Assembly (NCBI GenBank): GCA_034522055.1
Contig: JAXHLS010000006.1
Span: 1,150,790-1,214,789, forward strand
Direction of reading: 5' to 3'
DNA length: 64,000 nt
Origin: Gammaproteobacteria bacterium
Lineage (GTDB): Bacteria; Pseudomonadota; Gammaproteobacteria; JAABTG01
Part shown: positions 8,862-17,000 of the stretch, in pieces
Numbering within the stretch: position 1 is the first letter of the stretch
Layout of the letters: each line of letters opens with the position of its first letter
Notes under the pieces: model-generated
Databases searched by the model: none
The model's input: the letters and a program-made list of their open reading frames with translations, nothing else
What the model was told of the DNA's origin: nothing
Translations under genes and position numbers: made by a program

Positions 8862-9188
8862 TTGAGCCACTCTGAGGAACCACTCTCCACCCGCGATCGC
8901 CGCTCGATCGCCTTCCACGCCATCGTGCGCGACCGATTGCTGGCCGAGCCGGATGCGGTCCTTGGCAAGGCACGGAGCAATCTCGTTCGCTGGGGGTCCC
9001 GATACCGGGATCCACCACCCTGCATGAAAGCGTGGGACGCGATCCTCCAACAGGATCTGGAAAACATCGTGGCCGTGCTCGAAGGGCTGGATGAACAATC
9101 CATCCTGCTCCGATCGTCGAGCCCGTTTGCAGGACTCGTCACACCCGCGGAACGATGGAGGATCCTCCGTGAAGAGAAACAACCTTGA
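8862..9188 (+). CDS. small protein paired with a nucleotidyltransferase-like gene
   Basis: The 108 residues (TTG start at 8862) are mostly helical, with AIVRDRLLAEPDAVLGKAR, a WDAILQQDLENIVAVLE segment and the closing SSPFAGLVTPAERWRILRE. I recall the same SPFAG...PxERWxIxRE ending in small proteins encoded just upstream of nucleotidyltransferase-fold genes, which suggests a two-gene toxin-antitoxin-like module. Its stop overlaps the next gene's GTG start at 9169 by 20 bases, consistent with translational coupling. The exact function is not established. Confidence 0.6.
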   Translation: MSHSEEPLSTRDRRSIAFHAIVRDRLLAEPDAVLGKARSNLVRWGSRYRDPPPCMKAWDAILQQDLENIVAVLEGLDEQSILLRSSSPFAGLVTPAERWRILREEKQP

Positions 9189-9600
9189 GCATCCAATCCG
9201 CGCGGCCGGGGCGATCACCCAATCCCAAACCATTATCGTTCTGGGCAGCCAGTCAATTCTCGGGAAATACCCCGATGCGCCGAACACCGTGCTTATGTCC
9301 ATGGAAGCCGATCTCATACCTGCCGAACATCCTGATCGATGGAACCTCCTCGATGGCACCATCGGCGAGATGTCGCCTTTCCACGAGTCCTTCGGCTATT
9401 ACGCCGACGGCGTGGAGGAATCCACAGCGGTCCTTCCCGCCAAATGGCCACGTGTCCCATCCGCTGCGGTCGCAGCCTCGAAGCCACCAGACGTCAGCCC
9501 ACCGGCAGGGGCGGCACCGCGTTCAGACGCCAGATCTCCGCGTTCTACTCAGCCATGGTGCGGTCGGTGGTCCGTTCGAGGAACACCCCTTAATACTTGA
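9169..9600 (+). pseudogene. nucleotidyltransferase-fold protein (DUF6036-like), C-terminus lost
   Basis: Starting at GTG 9169 (KRNNLEHPIRAAGAI), the first ~100 residues look like the N-terminal nucleotidyltransferase-fold domain of DUF6036-like proteins. They contain IIVLGSQSILGKYPDAPNT, MEADLIPAEHP, IGEMSPFHESFGYYADGVEE and TAVLPAKW. The usual protein is about 180-200 residues. After about residue 100 the sequence loses resemblance and runs through a relic of a glycogen phosphorylase 3' end in the opposite strand. The partner function, if any, is probably lost. Confidence 0.6.
9499..9570 (-). pseudogene. relic of a glycogen phosphorylase 3' end
   Basis: On the minus strand the sequence reads TDRTMAE*NAEIWRLNAV PPLPVG*. 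It is nearly the same as the C-terminus of the intact glycogen phosphorylase in this window (TDRTMAEYNAEIWRLDPV PPLPMA*). The conserved Tyr codon has become TAG. About 70 bases are recognisable; nothing upstream of them on that strand resembles the enzyme. It looks like the leftover end of a second, divergent glgP copy. Confidence 0.75.
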
Positions 9601-9662
9601 TCTCCAACAGCGGCACGACACAAAACGAGCGACAAACAATCAGTATCGACCTTCCTGAATTG

Positions 9663-9686
9663 TTTCGCTTCTGGGAAAAGCGAGCG
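9663..9686. repeat. partial copy (D) of the ~85-bp structured repeat
   Basis: TTTCGCTTCTGGGAAAAGCGAGCG matches only the right end of copies A-C (TTTCGCTCTTGGGAAAAGCGAGC). It lies 7 bases from an attC-like palindrome, as copy A does. Confidence 0.6.
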
Positions 9687-9693
9687 TAACGTC

Positions 9694-9755
9694 TCACAAC
9701 AGAAGCGCGGTACTGTTTGCCGCGTCCCAGCCGCGTAGCGGTGAGCTGGTTGTGA
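9694..9755 (-). repeat. attC-like palindrome after the ADP-ribosyltransferase-like gene
   Basis: The outer 7-mers TCACAAC (9694-9700) and GTTGTGA (9749-9755) are perfectly complementary and end in AAC/GTT, as integron R''/R' boxes do. An inner stem (CCAGC/GCTGG region) lies between. It starts 12 bases after the stop codon of the minus-strand gene at 9767, the usual place for an attC site. The match to the consensus boxes is partial. Confidence 0.45.
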
Positions 9756-9766
9756 TTGTCATGCAG

Positions 9767-10240
9767 CTATACATCCACCACCTCAACAACAATCTCTGCC
9801 GGAAGCGGGCCATAATCTTGGGCTACAAGTATTATCTCGCGATCTCCGGGTATGGCCGGTTTAGTAGCATACGTTGATACTTCATGGGCGGTCACCCCAT
9901 GCACAGAAAGTAGCGCCGTATCTATTTTGTATACAATCCCATTTGGATATTTGCCACCATGCGTAGCGTACCTTTTTGCGTTTTCTCGCACTGGTGTCGT
10001 TGAGACGCCTGACGTAGGATTTTTCGAACTATTGCGTTGATGTTTAATCACAGCATTAGTCTCAGATGCACCATAAGTAGACCCGTCTCCGTAGTATGAG
10101 TCCTTTTCCGGATCTCCAGTACTGCCATAATAGATTGGCTTCTTGAACTCTTCCCCGGGGGATCTAGGTATAAGCCTCCCATTGGACGCTTCATGCATCT
10201 CAGGATTAACTCCTCGGTAAAGATATGCCGGCATGTTCAT
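9767..10240 (-). CDS. putative ADP-ribosyltransferase-fold protein
   Basis: The 157-residue protein begins LYRGVNPEM (a YRG motif as in the Arg of R-S-E ADP-ribosyltransferases). It continues with GVSTTPVRENAKRYA (the STT/STS motif followed by an A-helix) and ends in PGDREIILVAQDYG, where the Glu could be catalytic. The intervening IVYKID...AHEV pattern also fits the NAD-binding fold. If so it would modify a protein or other target with ADP-ribose, as many small toxins do. There is no signal peptide. It is AT-richer than the core genome and sits in a cassette-like context, suggesting transfer. The fold assignment rests on short motifs. Confidence 0.55.
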   Translation of the reverse strand: MNMPAYLYRGVNPEMHEASNGRLIPRSPGEEFKKPIYYGSTGDPEKDSYYGDGSTYGASETNAVIKHQRNSSKNPTSGVSTTPVRENAKRYATHGGKYPNGIVYKIDTALLSVHGVTAHEVSTYATKPAIPGDREIILVAQDYGPLPAEIVVEVVDV

Positions 10241-10302
10241 CTGTGCTGCATAACATTTGCCTAAGCCGCCGCTTTAGCCAGCTGTCAAAAGCGCCCTGCA
10301 AT
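10241..10302 (-). repeat. attC-like spacer between cassette-like genes
   Basis: On the minus strand this spacer ends in GTTATGC (10253-10247), only 6 bases before the ATG at 10240, as R' boxes precede cassette genes. A partial stem (GGCTAAAGC/GCTTAGGC) lies inside. A matching R'' box near the upstream stop codon is not clear. Confidence 0.35.
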
Positions 10303-10632
10303 TCACTCGCCACAGAACTCTTTAAGTCTTCCGCGAGCAATTATGGCGGCGGGCGCGTGCCAGTCTTCCGGATTCGCCCGGAGGTAGCTTTCAAAGATCG
10401 CTCTAAGTTGCCGAAATTCGTGCTCCCGTATACATGTAGCAAGCCATGGCCCCGTTTCACCGCTGCCAGGCAACGACTCCGCGATCGTTCCATCCAAGAC
10501 ACCCATCAACCAGACTCCTTTTTTTTCGTTATCACTCATGTCCACGTAGTCGCTGCCAGTCACGTACCCCAGAGCTACACTGGCTGCGTTGCACCATACG
10601 AACATCAGACAGACCAGAACCGCTAATCTCAT
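10303..10632 (-). CDS. exported Rap1a/Tai-like protein (immunity-protein fold)
   Basis: The 109-residue protein has a Sec signal peptide (MRLAVLVCLMFVWCNAASVALG). The mature part has the pattern of the Rap1a/Tai immunity family: YVTGSDYVDMSDNEKKG, LMGVLDGTI, a conserved CIREHEFRQLRAIFESYL, NPEDWHAPA and a C-terminal Cys (EFCGE). Two mature Cys could form a disulfide. In that family such periplasmic proteins neutralise type VI amidase effectors. No amidase gene is seen here, so this may be an orphan immunity or a different role. The start is supported by AAGGA five bases before ATG. It is AT-richer than the core and minus-strand like its neighbours. Confidence 0.65.
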   Translation of the reverse strand: MRLAVLVCLMFVWCNAASVALGYVTGSDYVDMSDNEKKGVWLMGVLDGTIAESLPGSGETGPWLATCIREHEFRQLRAIFESYLRANPEDWHAPAAIIARGRLKEFCGE

Positions 10633-10710
10633 GTTGTTCCTTGGGGGCCTTTTTACCGGTTGGCTACGCCGCTCAAGGTCACGAGCGTCGGCTTGAGCCT
10701 CTGGTTATGC
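10633..10710 (-). repeat. attC-like palindrome overlapping the upstream stop codon
   Basis: On the minus strand GCATAAC (10710-10704) contains the TAA stop of the gene at 10705. It is followed by a TCAAGCCGACGC...GAGCGGCG arm-like pattern that resembles attC L boxes. The 3' half (GTAAAAA, about 10658-10652) is a poor R' box. Imperfect, but placed exactly as attC sites are. Confidence 0.45.
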
Positions 10711-11280
10711 GAAATCTTGGAAACCGATGTACGCATCGACGGCTCCCCAGATAAAAGTGCCATATGCCGCAAGCCCCAAGATGATACACGCAATGTTGAG
10801 CACCCATCCGGTCTTTCGAGACCACGGTTTGTCTGAGGCATAGAACCACTGGCTAAGGTACGTAAACCCTGATGTTAACCCTGCAAGGAAAACTCCGACG
10901 GTGAAAATCATTAGTGACCCAGAGAATGCGGATAGCTTCCCGGGGTTTTCTGTTGTCAACTTACCGAGGAACGCCAAAAGCGCCACGATAGCTCCACCGT
11001 TCATCAGTAACGCGGTCCGCAGGGCATTCTGACCGGCCGTAATCACGGATCGGAACATCTCGAGATTCGACGCCTGAATCGCTTTACGCTCCTCGAGTGA
11101 AGACTGCCATTGCGCCCGAATTTGTTCCCTATGAAAAGGCTCGACCTCTTCGTCCGGGGAGTTCAGAACTTGATCCAGATAGGCAATCAAATCATCGCAT
11201 TTTATTGCGTCCTTACCCTGTTGCTCCTGCAAGTGCACGACTTCGTCACGTAGGTTTTTGGCTAGACTTTTGGCCGACAT
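10705..11280 (-). CDS. membrane protein of unknown function, cassette-like
   Basis: The 191-residue protein has a charged helical N-terminal half (about 1-85, EVVHLQEQQGKDAIKCDDL and EQIRAQWQSSLEERKAIQ, possibly coiled coil). Hydrophobic segments then follow near 90-110 (ALLMNGGAIVALLAFLGKL), 122-145 (LMIFTVGVFLAGLTSGFTYL) and 158-182 (VLNIACIILGLAAYGTFIW). I do not recognise a named family, though similar small cytosolic-helix plus three-TM proteins are frequent in accessory islands. AAGGA five bases upstream supports the ATG. attC-like palindromes flank it on both sides. Confidence 0.65.
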   Translation of the reverse strand: MSAKSLAKNLRDEVVHLQEQQGKDAIKCDDLIAYLDQVLNSPDEEVEPFHREQIRAQWQSSLEERKAIQASNLEMFRSVITAGQNALRTALLMNGGAIVALLAFLGKLTTENPGKLSAFSGSLMIFTVGVFLAGLTSGFTYLSQWFYASDKPWSRKTGWVLNIACIILGLAAYGTFIWGAVDAYIGFQDFA

Positions 11281-11295
11281 GAATGTCCTTGTATT

Positions 11296-11354
11296 GCATA
11301 ACTCATAAGCATTTATCCGCCGTGCGCAGCATGGCGGATAAATGTCTGTTGGAC
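11296..11354 (-). repeat. attC-like site upstream of the membrane-protein cassette
   Basis: On the minus strand the site has GTCCAAC (fits RYYYAAC), a perfect 12-bp stem (CATTTATCCGCC at 11310-11321 paired with GGCGGATAAATG at 11333-11344) with an 11-base loop, and then GTTATGC, 15 bases before the next ATG. Length (59 bp) and order of boxes fit attC. The stem lacks the usual extrahelical bases. Confidence 0.6.
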
Positions 11355-11626
11355 TAAGCCGCCCATCAGACCGGCACGGACTGATCTATAGGGAAATGTA
11401 TTACGCGGGGTGGGTGCGATGCGCCGGCGGTGGCGCAGATCGGGGCGGTGGTCGTGGCCGGCGAGGTCTTTTCGTCCATGTCTTCGGGCCCTGCAACGTG
11501 CGATAGGTGGTCATTCTCTCGCCATTTCTGCGCAAAATCCAATGTCCGGACGAGCGCAACCGCGGCCCCGCTGCGGGACCGTCCCACCTCGGTCAAGACC
11601 GCAGGCCTTTATCCTGTTCTACGGCC

Positions 11627-12759
11627 TCAGTGTCGCGTGTCGGGCGGTCTCCAGGATGCTCGACTGGGCGCAATCTGCGCGGTGATGTACAGCCGCCCGG
11701 TCCGGCACTGCGGGCAGGGATAGTCGACGCTGTCGTGGTGTGCGGTGCCGTCGTCCTTCTCCGGTGGGACGGGGACGGCCAGGGCCTCACGGATCCGGGC
11801 GAGCTTCTCCCGGCGGCCGCGGTTGGCCAGGAAGCCGAAGTGACGAATGCGCATCAGCCCTTTCGGCAGGACATGCATCAGGAAGCGGCGCACGAACTCT
11901 TCGCCCTCCAGGGACAATGTCTTATGTCGGTCACGGTCGCGGTAGTCCTTGTACCGAATGGTCACCCGTTCGTCGTCGACCGCGAGGATCCGCGCTGGGG
12001 TGATCGCGATGCGGTGGGTGTAACGGGCCAGGTAGTCGACGACGGTGGCGGTATGGTCGAGACAGTGTTTGGTGTAGACCACCCAGTCAACGGCCATCAA
12101 GGCGTCGAGTACGGCATCGACCTCGCCGTCGCGCGTGACACGGTGCAGGTCGCCCTGGGTCGCGGCCTGGCGCAGCCGGGTCACCATCCGCCCCGGAAGT
12201 GCCGCGAGAGCGCCTTGACCGGAAACAGGTAGGTGCTCTTCGCCGCCCGCCACTGGCCGTCACCGCCCAGCGCCCCGCCCGGTACCAGGCAGTGCAGGTG
12301 CACATGGCGGCTCAGGTTCTGGCCCCAGGTGTGCAGCACCGCGCTCATGCCCATCTCACCGCCCAGACGCTTGGGATCCTGGCCGAACGCCTTGAGGGTG
12401 GACCAGGCCGCCTGAAAGAGCAGGCGGTAGATCACCTCCGGGTGCAGTGCCACCCAGCCGTTGAGGGTATGTGGCAGGGTGAAGACCAGATGGTAATAGG
12501 TCACCGGCAGGATGTGCCCCTGCTGACGCGCGGCCCATTGGCGGGTCGCCCGTCCCTGGCACTGCGGGCAGTGCCGGTCGCGGCAACCGTGATACCAAAC
12601 CTCTTCGTCACCGCAGGCGCCGCAGCGCAGCCGCACCCCGCCCATCGCCTCGGTTCGGCAGGCCTGCAGATGGCCACAGACCTTGCGCCGCTGGTAATCC
12701 AGCGTGTCAGCGCGCAGGAAGCGGTTCAGAATCCCTTGCACAGTGGCCGCCTCAGTCAT
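11627..12759 (-). pseudogene. IS91-family HUH transposase, frameshifted
   Basis: The N-terminal frame (12759 to about 12190) carries the zinc-binding CGACGDEEVW...CRDRHCPQCQ, the typical LPVTYYHLVFTLPH, and the HUH metal site in HVHLHCLVPGG. It stops after RHFRGGW. The C-terminal frame (to 11627) continues with GRMVTRLRQA, VVYTKHC and the Tyr nucleophile motif VDYLARYTHRIAI, and a final zinc-binding CPQC. A one-base shift near 12190 separates them, so the full ~370-residue nickase would not be made unless ribosomes shift frame. It overlaps the recombinase gene by 8 bases. Confidence 0.85.
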
Positions 12760-13609
12760 GACCCACCCCCAGTCCCGCGATCAGATCGGACACCCCCTGC
12801 GCAGCGCCGCGCTGCTCGGGTACCCAATGCACGTAGCGCATCGTCGATTGCAGGTTGCCGTGGCCGAGCAGGCGTTGCAGCCGGTGGACCGGCAGGCCGC
12901 TCTCCAGTTGATGGGTCGCATAGGCGTGACGCAGGCTGTGGATGCCGCCGATCTTCTCCACTCTGGCCCGGTTCTTGGCGCGACCGAACACCCGCTGGGC
13001 GCTGGCGATACTGAGAGGGGTCGTCGTATCGCTTCCGCTGGGAAAGAGCCACGTGGGGGGGCGGTAAACCGCCCAGTAACGGCGCAGCGCGTGAAGCAGG
13101 CCGGGCGAAAGGGTGACCAGCCGGTCCTTCGCCCCCTTGCCCTGCTCGATGCGCAGCAGCCCGCGTTCGCCATCGATATCACGCACCCGCACTCGCACCA
13201 CCTCGCTCACCCGCAGGCCGCAGCCGTAGCAGGTCTGAAGCAGCATGCGGTGCTTGGGGTTGGTACACGCCACCAGAATGCGCCCCACCTCATCGCGGGT
13301 CAGCAACTCGGGGATCCGTTGGGCCCGCTTCGGCATCACGAAGGACACATCGAACGACGGCCACTTCAGCACCTGCACATAGAGGAAGCGCACCGCACCG
13401 TGGTGAACCCGGCAGGTCGAACCGGATAGCGAACGCTCGACGGCCAGATACCTGAACCAGGCCTCCAGCTCTTCGAGGCTCAACTGACTCGGCGAACGCC
13501 CGTAGTACCGCGCCAGGGCGGTAACCGCTGCCAGGTAACTCTGATGGGTACGCACTGAAAAGCCACGCTGGCGCATGGCATCAATCATCTGCTGACGCAA
13601 GGGTGTCAT
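12752..13609 (-). CDS. tyrosine recombinase of IS91-family element
   Basis: The 285-residue site-specific recombinase has an N-terminal SAM-like core-binding domain (about 1-85) and a complete catalytic domain. Catalytic residues are Arg in CGLRVSEV, Lys in GKGAKDRLV, His-x-x-Arg in HSLRHAYATHQLE, His in LLGHGNLQST and the Tyr nucleophile in TMRYVH. It lacks the extra helix insertion typical of integron IntI, so I read it as the accessory recombinase of the IS91-type element. ATG at 13609 is followed by MTPLRQQMIDAMRQRGFS. The gene appears intact. Confidence 0.9.
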   Translation of the reverse strand: MTPLRQQMIDAMRQRGFSVRTHQSYLAAVTALARYYGRSPSQLSLEELEAWFRYLAVERSLSGSTCRVHHGAVRFLYVQVLKWPSFDVSFVMPKRAQRIPELLTRDEVGRILVACTNPKHRMLLQTCYGCGLRVSEVVRVRVRDIDGERGLLRIEQGKGAKDRLVTLSPGLLHALRRYWAVYRPPTWLFPSGSDTTTPLSIASAQRVFGRAKNRARVEKIGGIHSLRHAYATHQLESGLPVHRLQRLLGHGNLQSTMRYVHWVPEQRGAAQGVSDLIAGLGVGHD

Positions 13610-13880
13610 CGTCGTCTCTCCTCTCAGTCAGACCCACATCGGGTCAACTGAGAGTGTTGACGACGGAAGAACCGCCGGCGTTTATCGAAGGGGAGCTACC
13701 GCGGAGCGGTTTAGTTCAACAGGTGAGTATGTGGACGACACAAATATCGTGCATTGTCGCTGCTACCGATACTGGGATAGGGAGCGAAGGTTTTAGCGAA
13801 ATGTTGCATTTAGAAATTGCCAGGACCCCTCCTAATTATAAATTTTAGCTCAACACGCTAGGTGGAACGGGTTTCGCTCG
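13610..13880. other. non-coding stretch at the IS91 right side
   Basis: I see no gene. It includes GTTGAC-type inverted motifs at 13634-13665 (GTCAACTGAGAGTGTTGAC), possibly part of the element's terminus, and an AT-rich tail at 13830-13855. Confidence 0.4.
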
Positions 13881-13964
13881 TAGAAGAAGCGAGCGCTTTT
13901 AGGAACACTTTTCCTTCAGCATTCCATGAACTGCTGAAATAGTTCACTCCTGGGAAAAGCGAGC
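13881..13964. repeat. ~85-bp structured repeat, copy A
   Basis: It starts TAGAAGAAGCGAGCG, has the central hairpin TTCAGCA-TTCCATGAAC-TGCTGAA and ends TGGGAAAAGCGAGC. It is about 80-85 percent the same as copies B (18154-18235) and C (21350-21432). In copy A an extra CGCTCG lies just left of the unit, forming an arm with GCGAGCG. It lies 10 bases from an attC-like site. Confidence 0.85.
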
Positions 13965-13974
13965 CAACGCCAGC

Positions 13975-14041
13975 CATAACCGGCGCATTTGTAGTGAGCA
14001 CAGCGAACGAAAAATGCGTCCGAGCTTGCGGCCTTGTTATG
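13975..14041 (-). repeat. attC-like site next to the 1205-residue gene
   Basis: CATAAC (13975-13980) and GTTATG (14036-14041) are complementary outer boxes. An inner stem, CGGCGCATTT (13981-13990), pairs with AAATGCGTCCG (14012-14022) leaving one extrahelical base, a hallmark of attC sites. On the minus strand it reads CATAACAAGG...TCGGACGCATTTTT...GCGCCGGTTATG, resembling chromosomal integron attC sequences. It begins 52 bases past the stop codon of the 1205-residue gene. Confidence 0.6.
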
Positions 14042-14092
14042 TGTCATACGGTTGGGTAGCGCTCTACCATCGACGCACGGGTGGCCTCCCGC

Positions 14093-17000
14093 TCAGCGAT
14101 AGCCACGAATCAATAGCCGCCTTACCTCACGACTGTCGCTCGCCACCGTCATCACGGTCACGACATACCGTTCCAGCCAGGCTGTTCTGGCAATGTCGAG
14201 TATCGCCGCCTCTCTGCTGAAGAACCTCAGGTGCGCACCACCATAAGTCTCGACCGTGAATCCCTCGAAGTCCCCGAAGTGGTCGAACAGCAGCCCAGAT
14301 ACCTTGCCCGAATGCCTGCCCGACCCAGCCTTGCCTGGTGGTTCGAGGCCTGAAGTTTTATCTAGCCACTCGTCATCGCCAGGCTCCAGGAACGGATTCA
14401 TATCAATTGTATCTCCCCCGGTATCTCCAACGTCCTGGTCATCTGCACCCCCGCTGCCATCGTCGTCATCACCAAGTCCCGGGATGGCCGGATTGGGCGA
14501 CGGATCAATCGAAAACGGATCGATGCCGAATGCGCGGACCTTTTCGGTCATGAGTTCGACGTAACGTCCGAACGTTGCATACCAGCGACTCGTGGGCTTC
14601 ACGAGACCCGCACGCCAGCGCAGCAGCGCCAGCAGCCGCAGCAACTCCACACGCATCGTCTGTCTATCAGAGACCGGAATGCCCATCTGGAAGGCCCCGA
14701 TCGTCTCTCGCCATCGCCCCGACGTGCTTGCGAACGTTTTGAGGTCTTCCTTGCTTGGGAGTCTCATCAACAGAGGTTTGTCGGATTTCATGTCGAACAC
14801 TGACGTGTCGGTCAACAGCACATCTCTATCGCCGATGCGGAACGCACCCCGTGGCAATCCTTCCTGGAATTCGCCATCGACGTCATTCCGATCGAGCAGG
14901 CGCAAGGCCTCCGCACGCGAAATCTGGCGCCCTTCGTACTTTGGCGGCCTGCCCCGTCGCTCACGGTAGGTGACCTGGCGGATCGAAACGTCATAGCGTT
15001 CCCCTTTCCTGATGCCCGGCGGAAAGTGGGTGCTGACGACACCGGTTTGCCGGACGTGGTGCCTCGGGATCGGCACGTAGCAAACCCCGCCCGCCGGCAC
15101 TGCCACGGTGTGCTTATCCAGTACGTACAACGCGTGCCGGGCGTAGAAACGATCGGCCAGTTCGATGACCTGTTGCGCGTCCCACGTCGGTATAAACAAA
15201 GCGGCAAACGTGCCGTCCGGTGCACCCCGATGCCAGTCGACCAGCAGCTCGTCAGGCCAGTAGTTATCGGCGATCGGCGCCGGCGTCGCCTCTATCTCGA
15301 AAGTGTGCAAGGCCATCCGCGAGGCTTCCAGCCCAGGATTGGCGATCTCGCTCATGGCGATATTCCGTTGTGCGAGTTTGTCAGAAGTCGACGGCTTGGC
15401 GAAATCGGGAATCGCCGTGCCCTGGTGTTCGATCTGCGCAACGATGCATTGATGCGCACCCATCAGTAGCGATGAACGACCCACGGGCGCAGCAGCCGAT
15501 CCCGGTTCTGGCGGCAGATACGGAGTATTGAGGTTGGTATCGATCAATGCGCCGAAGAATGTGGATATCTCCTCGCCCGGTACAGGCGCGATCGATACTT
15601 CAACGTTGTTCGGGTCGGTCTGCGCGCTGGGAGTGGCCGCGCGCGCAGATGCGAACATCGGAAACGACAGCCATTCGTCACCCGCGGCATTCTCGCCCGG
15701 CAGCGCGATGGGATTGGCGCCGGCCGTCTGCAGGTATCCCGCCATGGGCGTGCCATCGATCGGCGTCGCCCCACCGGTGCGCCGGAACGTCAATGCCGCC
15801 GTCGTCTGCGTCGTGAAGATCCTAAAGAAGACGCGCACGTTGTTCGCAGCGACCGCCTGGCCGTTCAGGCGTACGCGGGCAATCGCAAAGTTATAGACGG
15901 GCTTGCCGCTGGCAGTGGTCGTCGGCAAAGGGCTCAGGGCCGATTCCGCCTGGGTCATCGGGATCCCTTCAAACCCGCCGATCGCCAGCGTACCAAGTAC
16001 GTTCTGTAGCCAGGTCCGGGCCTGAGCAGGCGTCGCATCCTCGACCAGCGTATGACCGAGATACGGCGTACCTGCCACGACCTTGAATACCCGAACGTCG
16101 GAGCTGAGCCAGTGCGTATCGTTACCGTTGGCAAGATCGACCATGAAGGGATTGGCCGCCTTGACGAGTACGATCCACGCCCGGTCAGTAAGCGGATCGG
16201 TGACGCCCGTGGGATCGAGCAAGCCATCGATATACAGCGCACGATTCTCGCCGCCGAAGCCGAACGCCGCCATCGGATCGACGGTCACCTCGTACGTGAA
16301 CGTGAAGCGCTGCAGTCGGTCCAGCAGACCCGGATCGTCGCTGTCAACGTCTGATGCCCGAATGGTGATTCCGTCATCGTCTTCGAGCGTGAGTCCGGGT
16401 GCCCACGCGTCCAGTTGTGCCTGCGATGGGCTCAGGGTCGTGATGCCGCCGCCCGGGAACTGGCTGGGCTTGAGTCCGTCGACCGTAACGAGGAAAGCTG
16501 CACTGAAAGTACCGCCGGCCGTTGCCTCGTCCTGGCTGAACGTGCTGCGCTCGAGGATAATCTGAATTGCGGGCCTCGGCCGCGCAAGCCACTTAGTGAT
16601 GTTCAGGTAGACGGCTTTGATATCAGCGAAGGTCGCTTCGGCGCCGGCGTAGCCAAAGCCCTGGCCCTTGGCCGCATCCGGACCAGCCAGGGCAAATTCT
16701 GTCGACGTATTGATGTCGGTATCGCCGGTCAGGTTGATGTCGATGTAGTGGTGGAAGGTCGCGCCGGTGACGATTCGCCCGACACCAACGGCTCGGCCGT
16801 CGTATGTGCTCAGGGTGTTGACGGTCTTGGGGGTAGGCAACACGTTACTGAGGAAGTCTCCGCCGAACCCGCCGGCCGCGAACTTGGAGAGCTGCGCAAA
16901 GGATTGGCCGGTCGCGATGATCTCCGGCAATTCACGGTGACCATCGAGCAACGGAAAATCCGTCAGGGTGCCACCGTCGATGAACGGCTGCAGTTCGGCG

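Larger units (their letters stand above)
11600..13700 (-). mobile_element. IS91-family element with tyrosine recombinase (boundaries approximate)
   Basis: Two overlapping minus-strand genes, a tyrosine recombinase and an HUH transposase, form the arrangement seen in a subset of IS91-family elements. IS91 elements transpose by rolling circle and leave no target duplication or inverted repeats, so I cannot set the ends precisely. The left end lies somewhere between 11355 and 11626 and the right between 13610 and 13720. It sits inside the attC-like array. Confidence 0.7.

Noticed and set aside
12752-13609. Integron integrase (IntI) for the attC-like array
   Set aside because: The catalytic domain lacks the extra helix insertion of IntI and the gene overlaps an IS91-type transposase, so it belongs to that element.
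13603-13848. 81-residue plus-strand gene next to the recombinase
   Set aside because: Starts inside the recombinase start region, no homology or ribosome-binding site. Probably part of the IS91 terminus.
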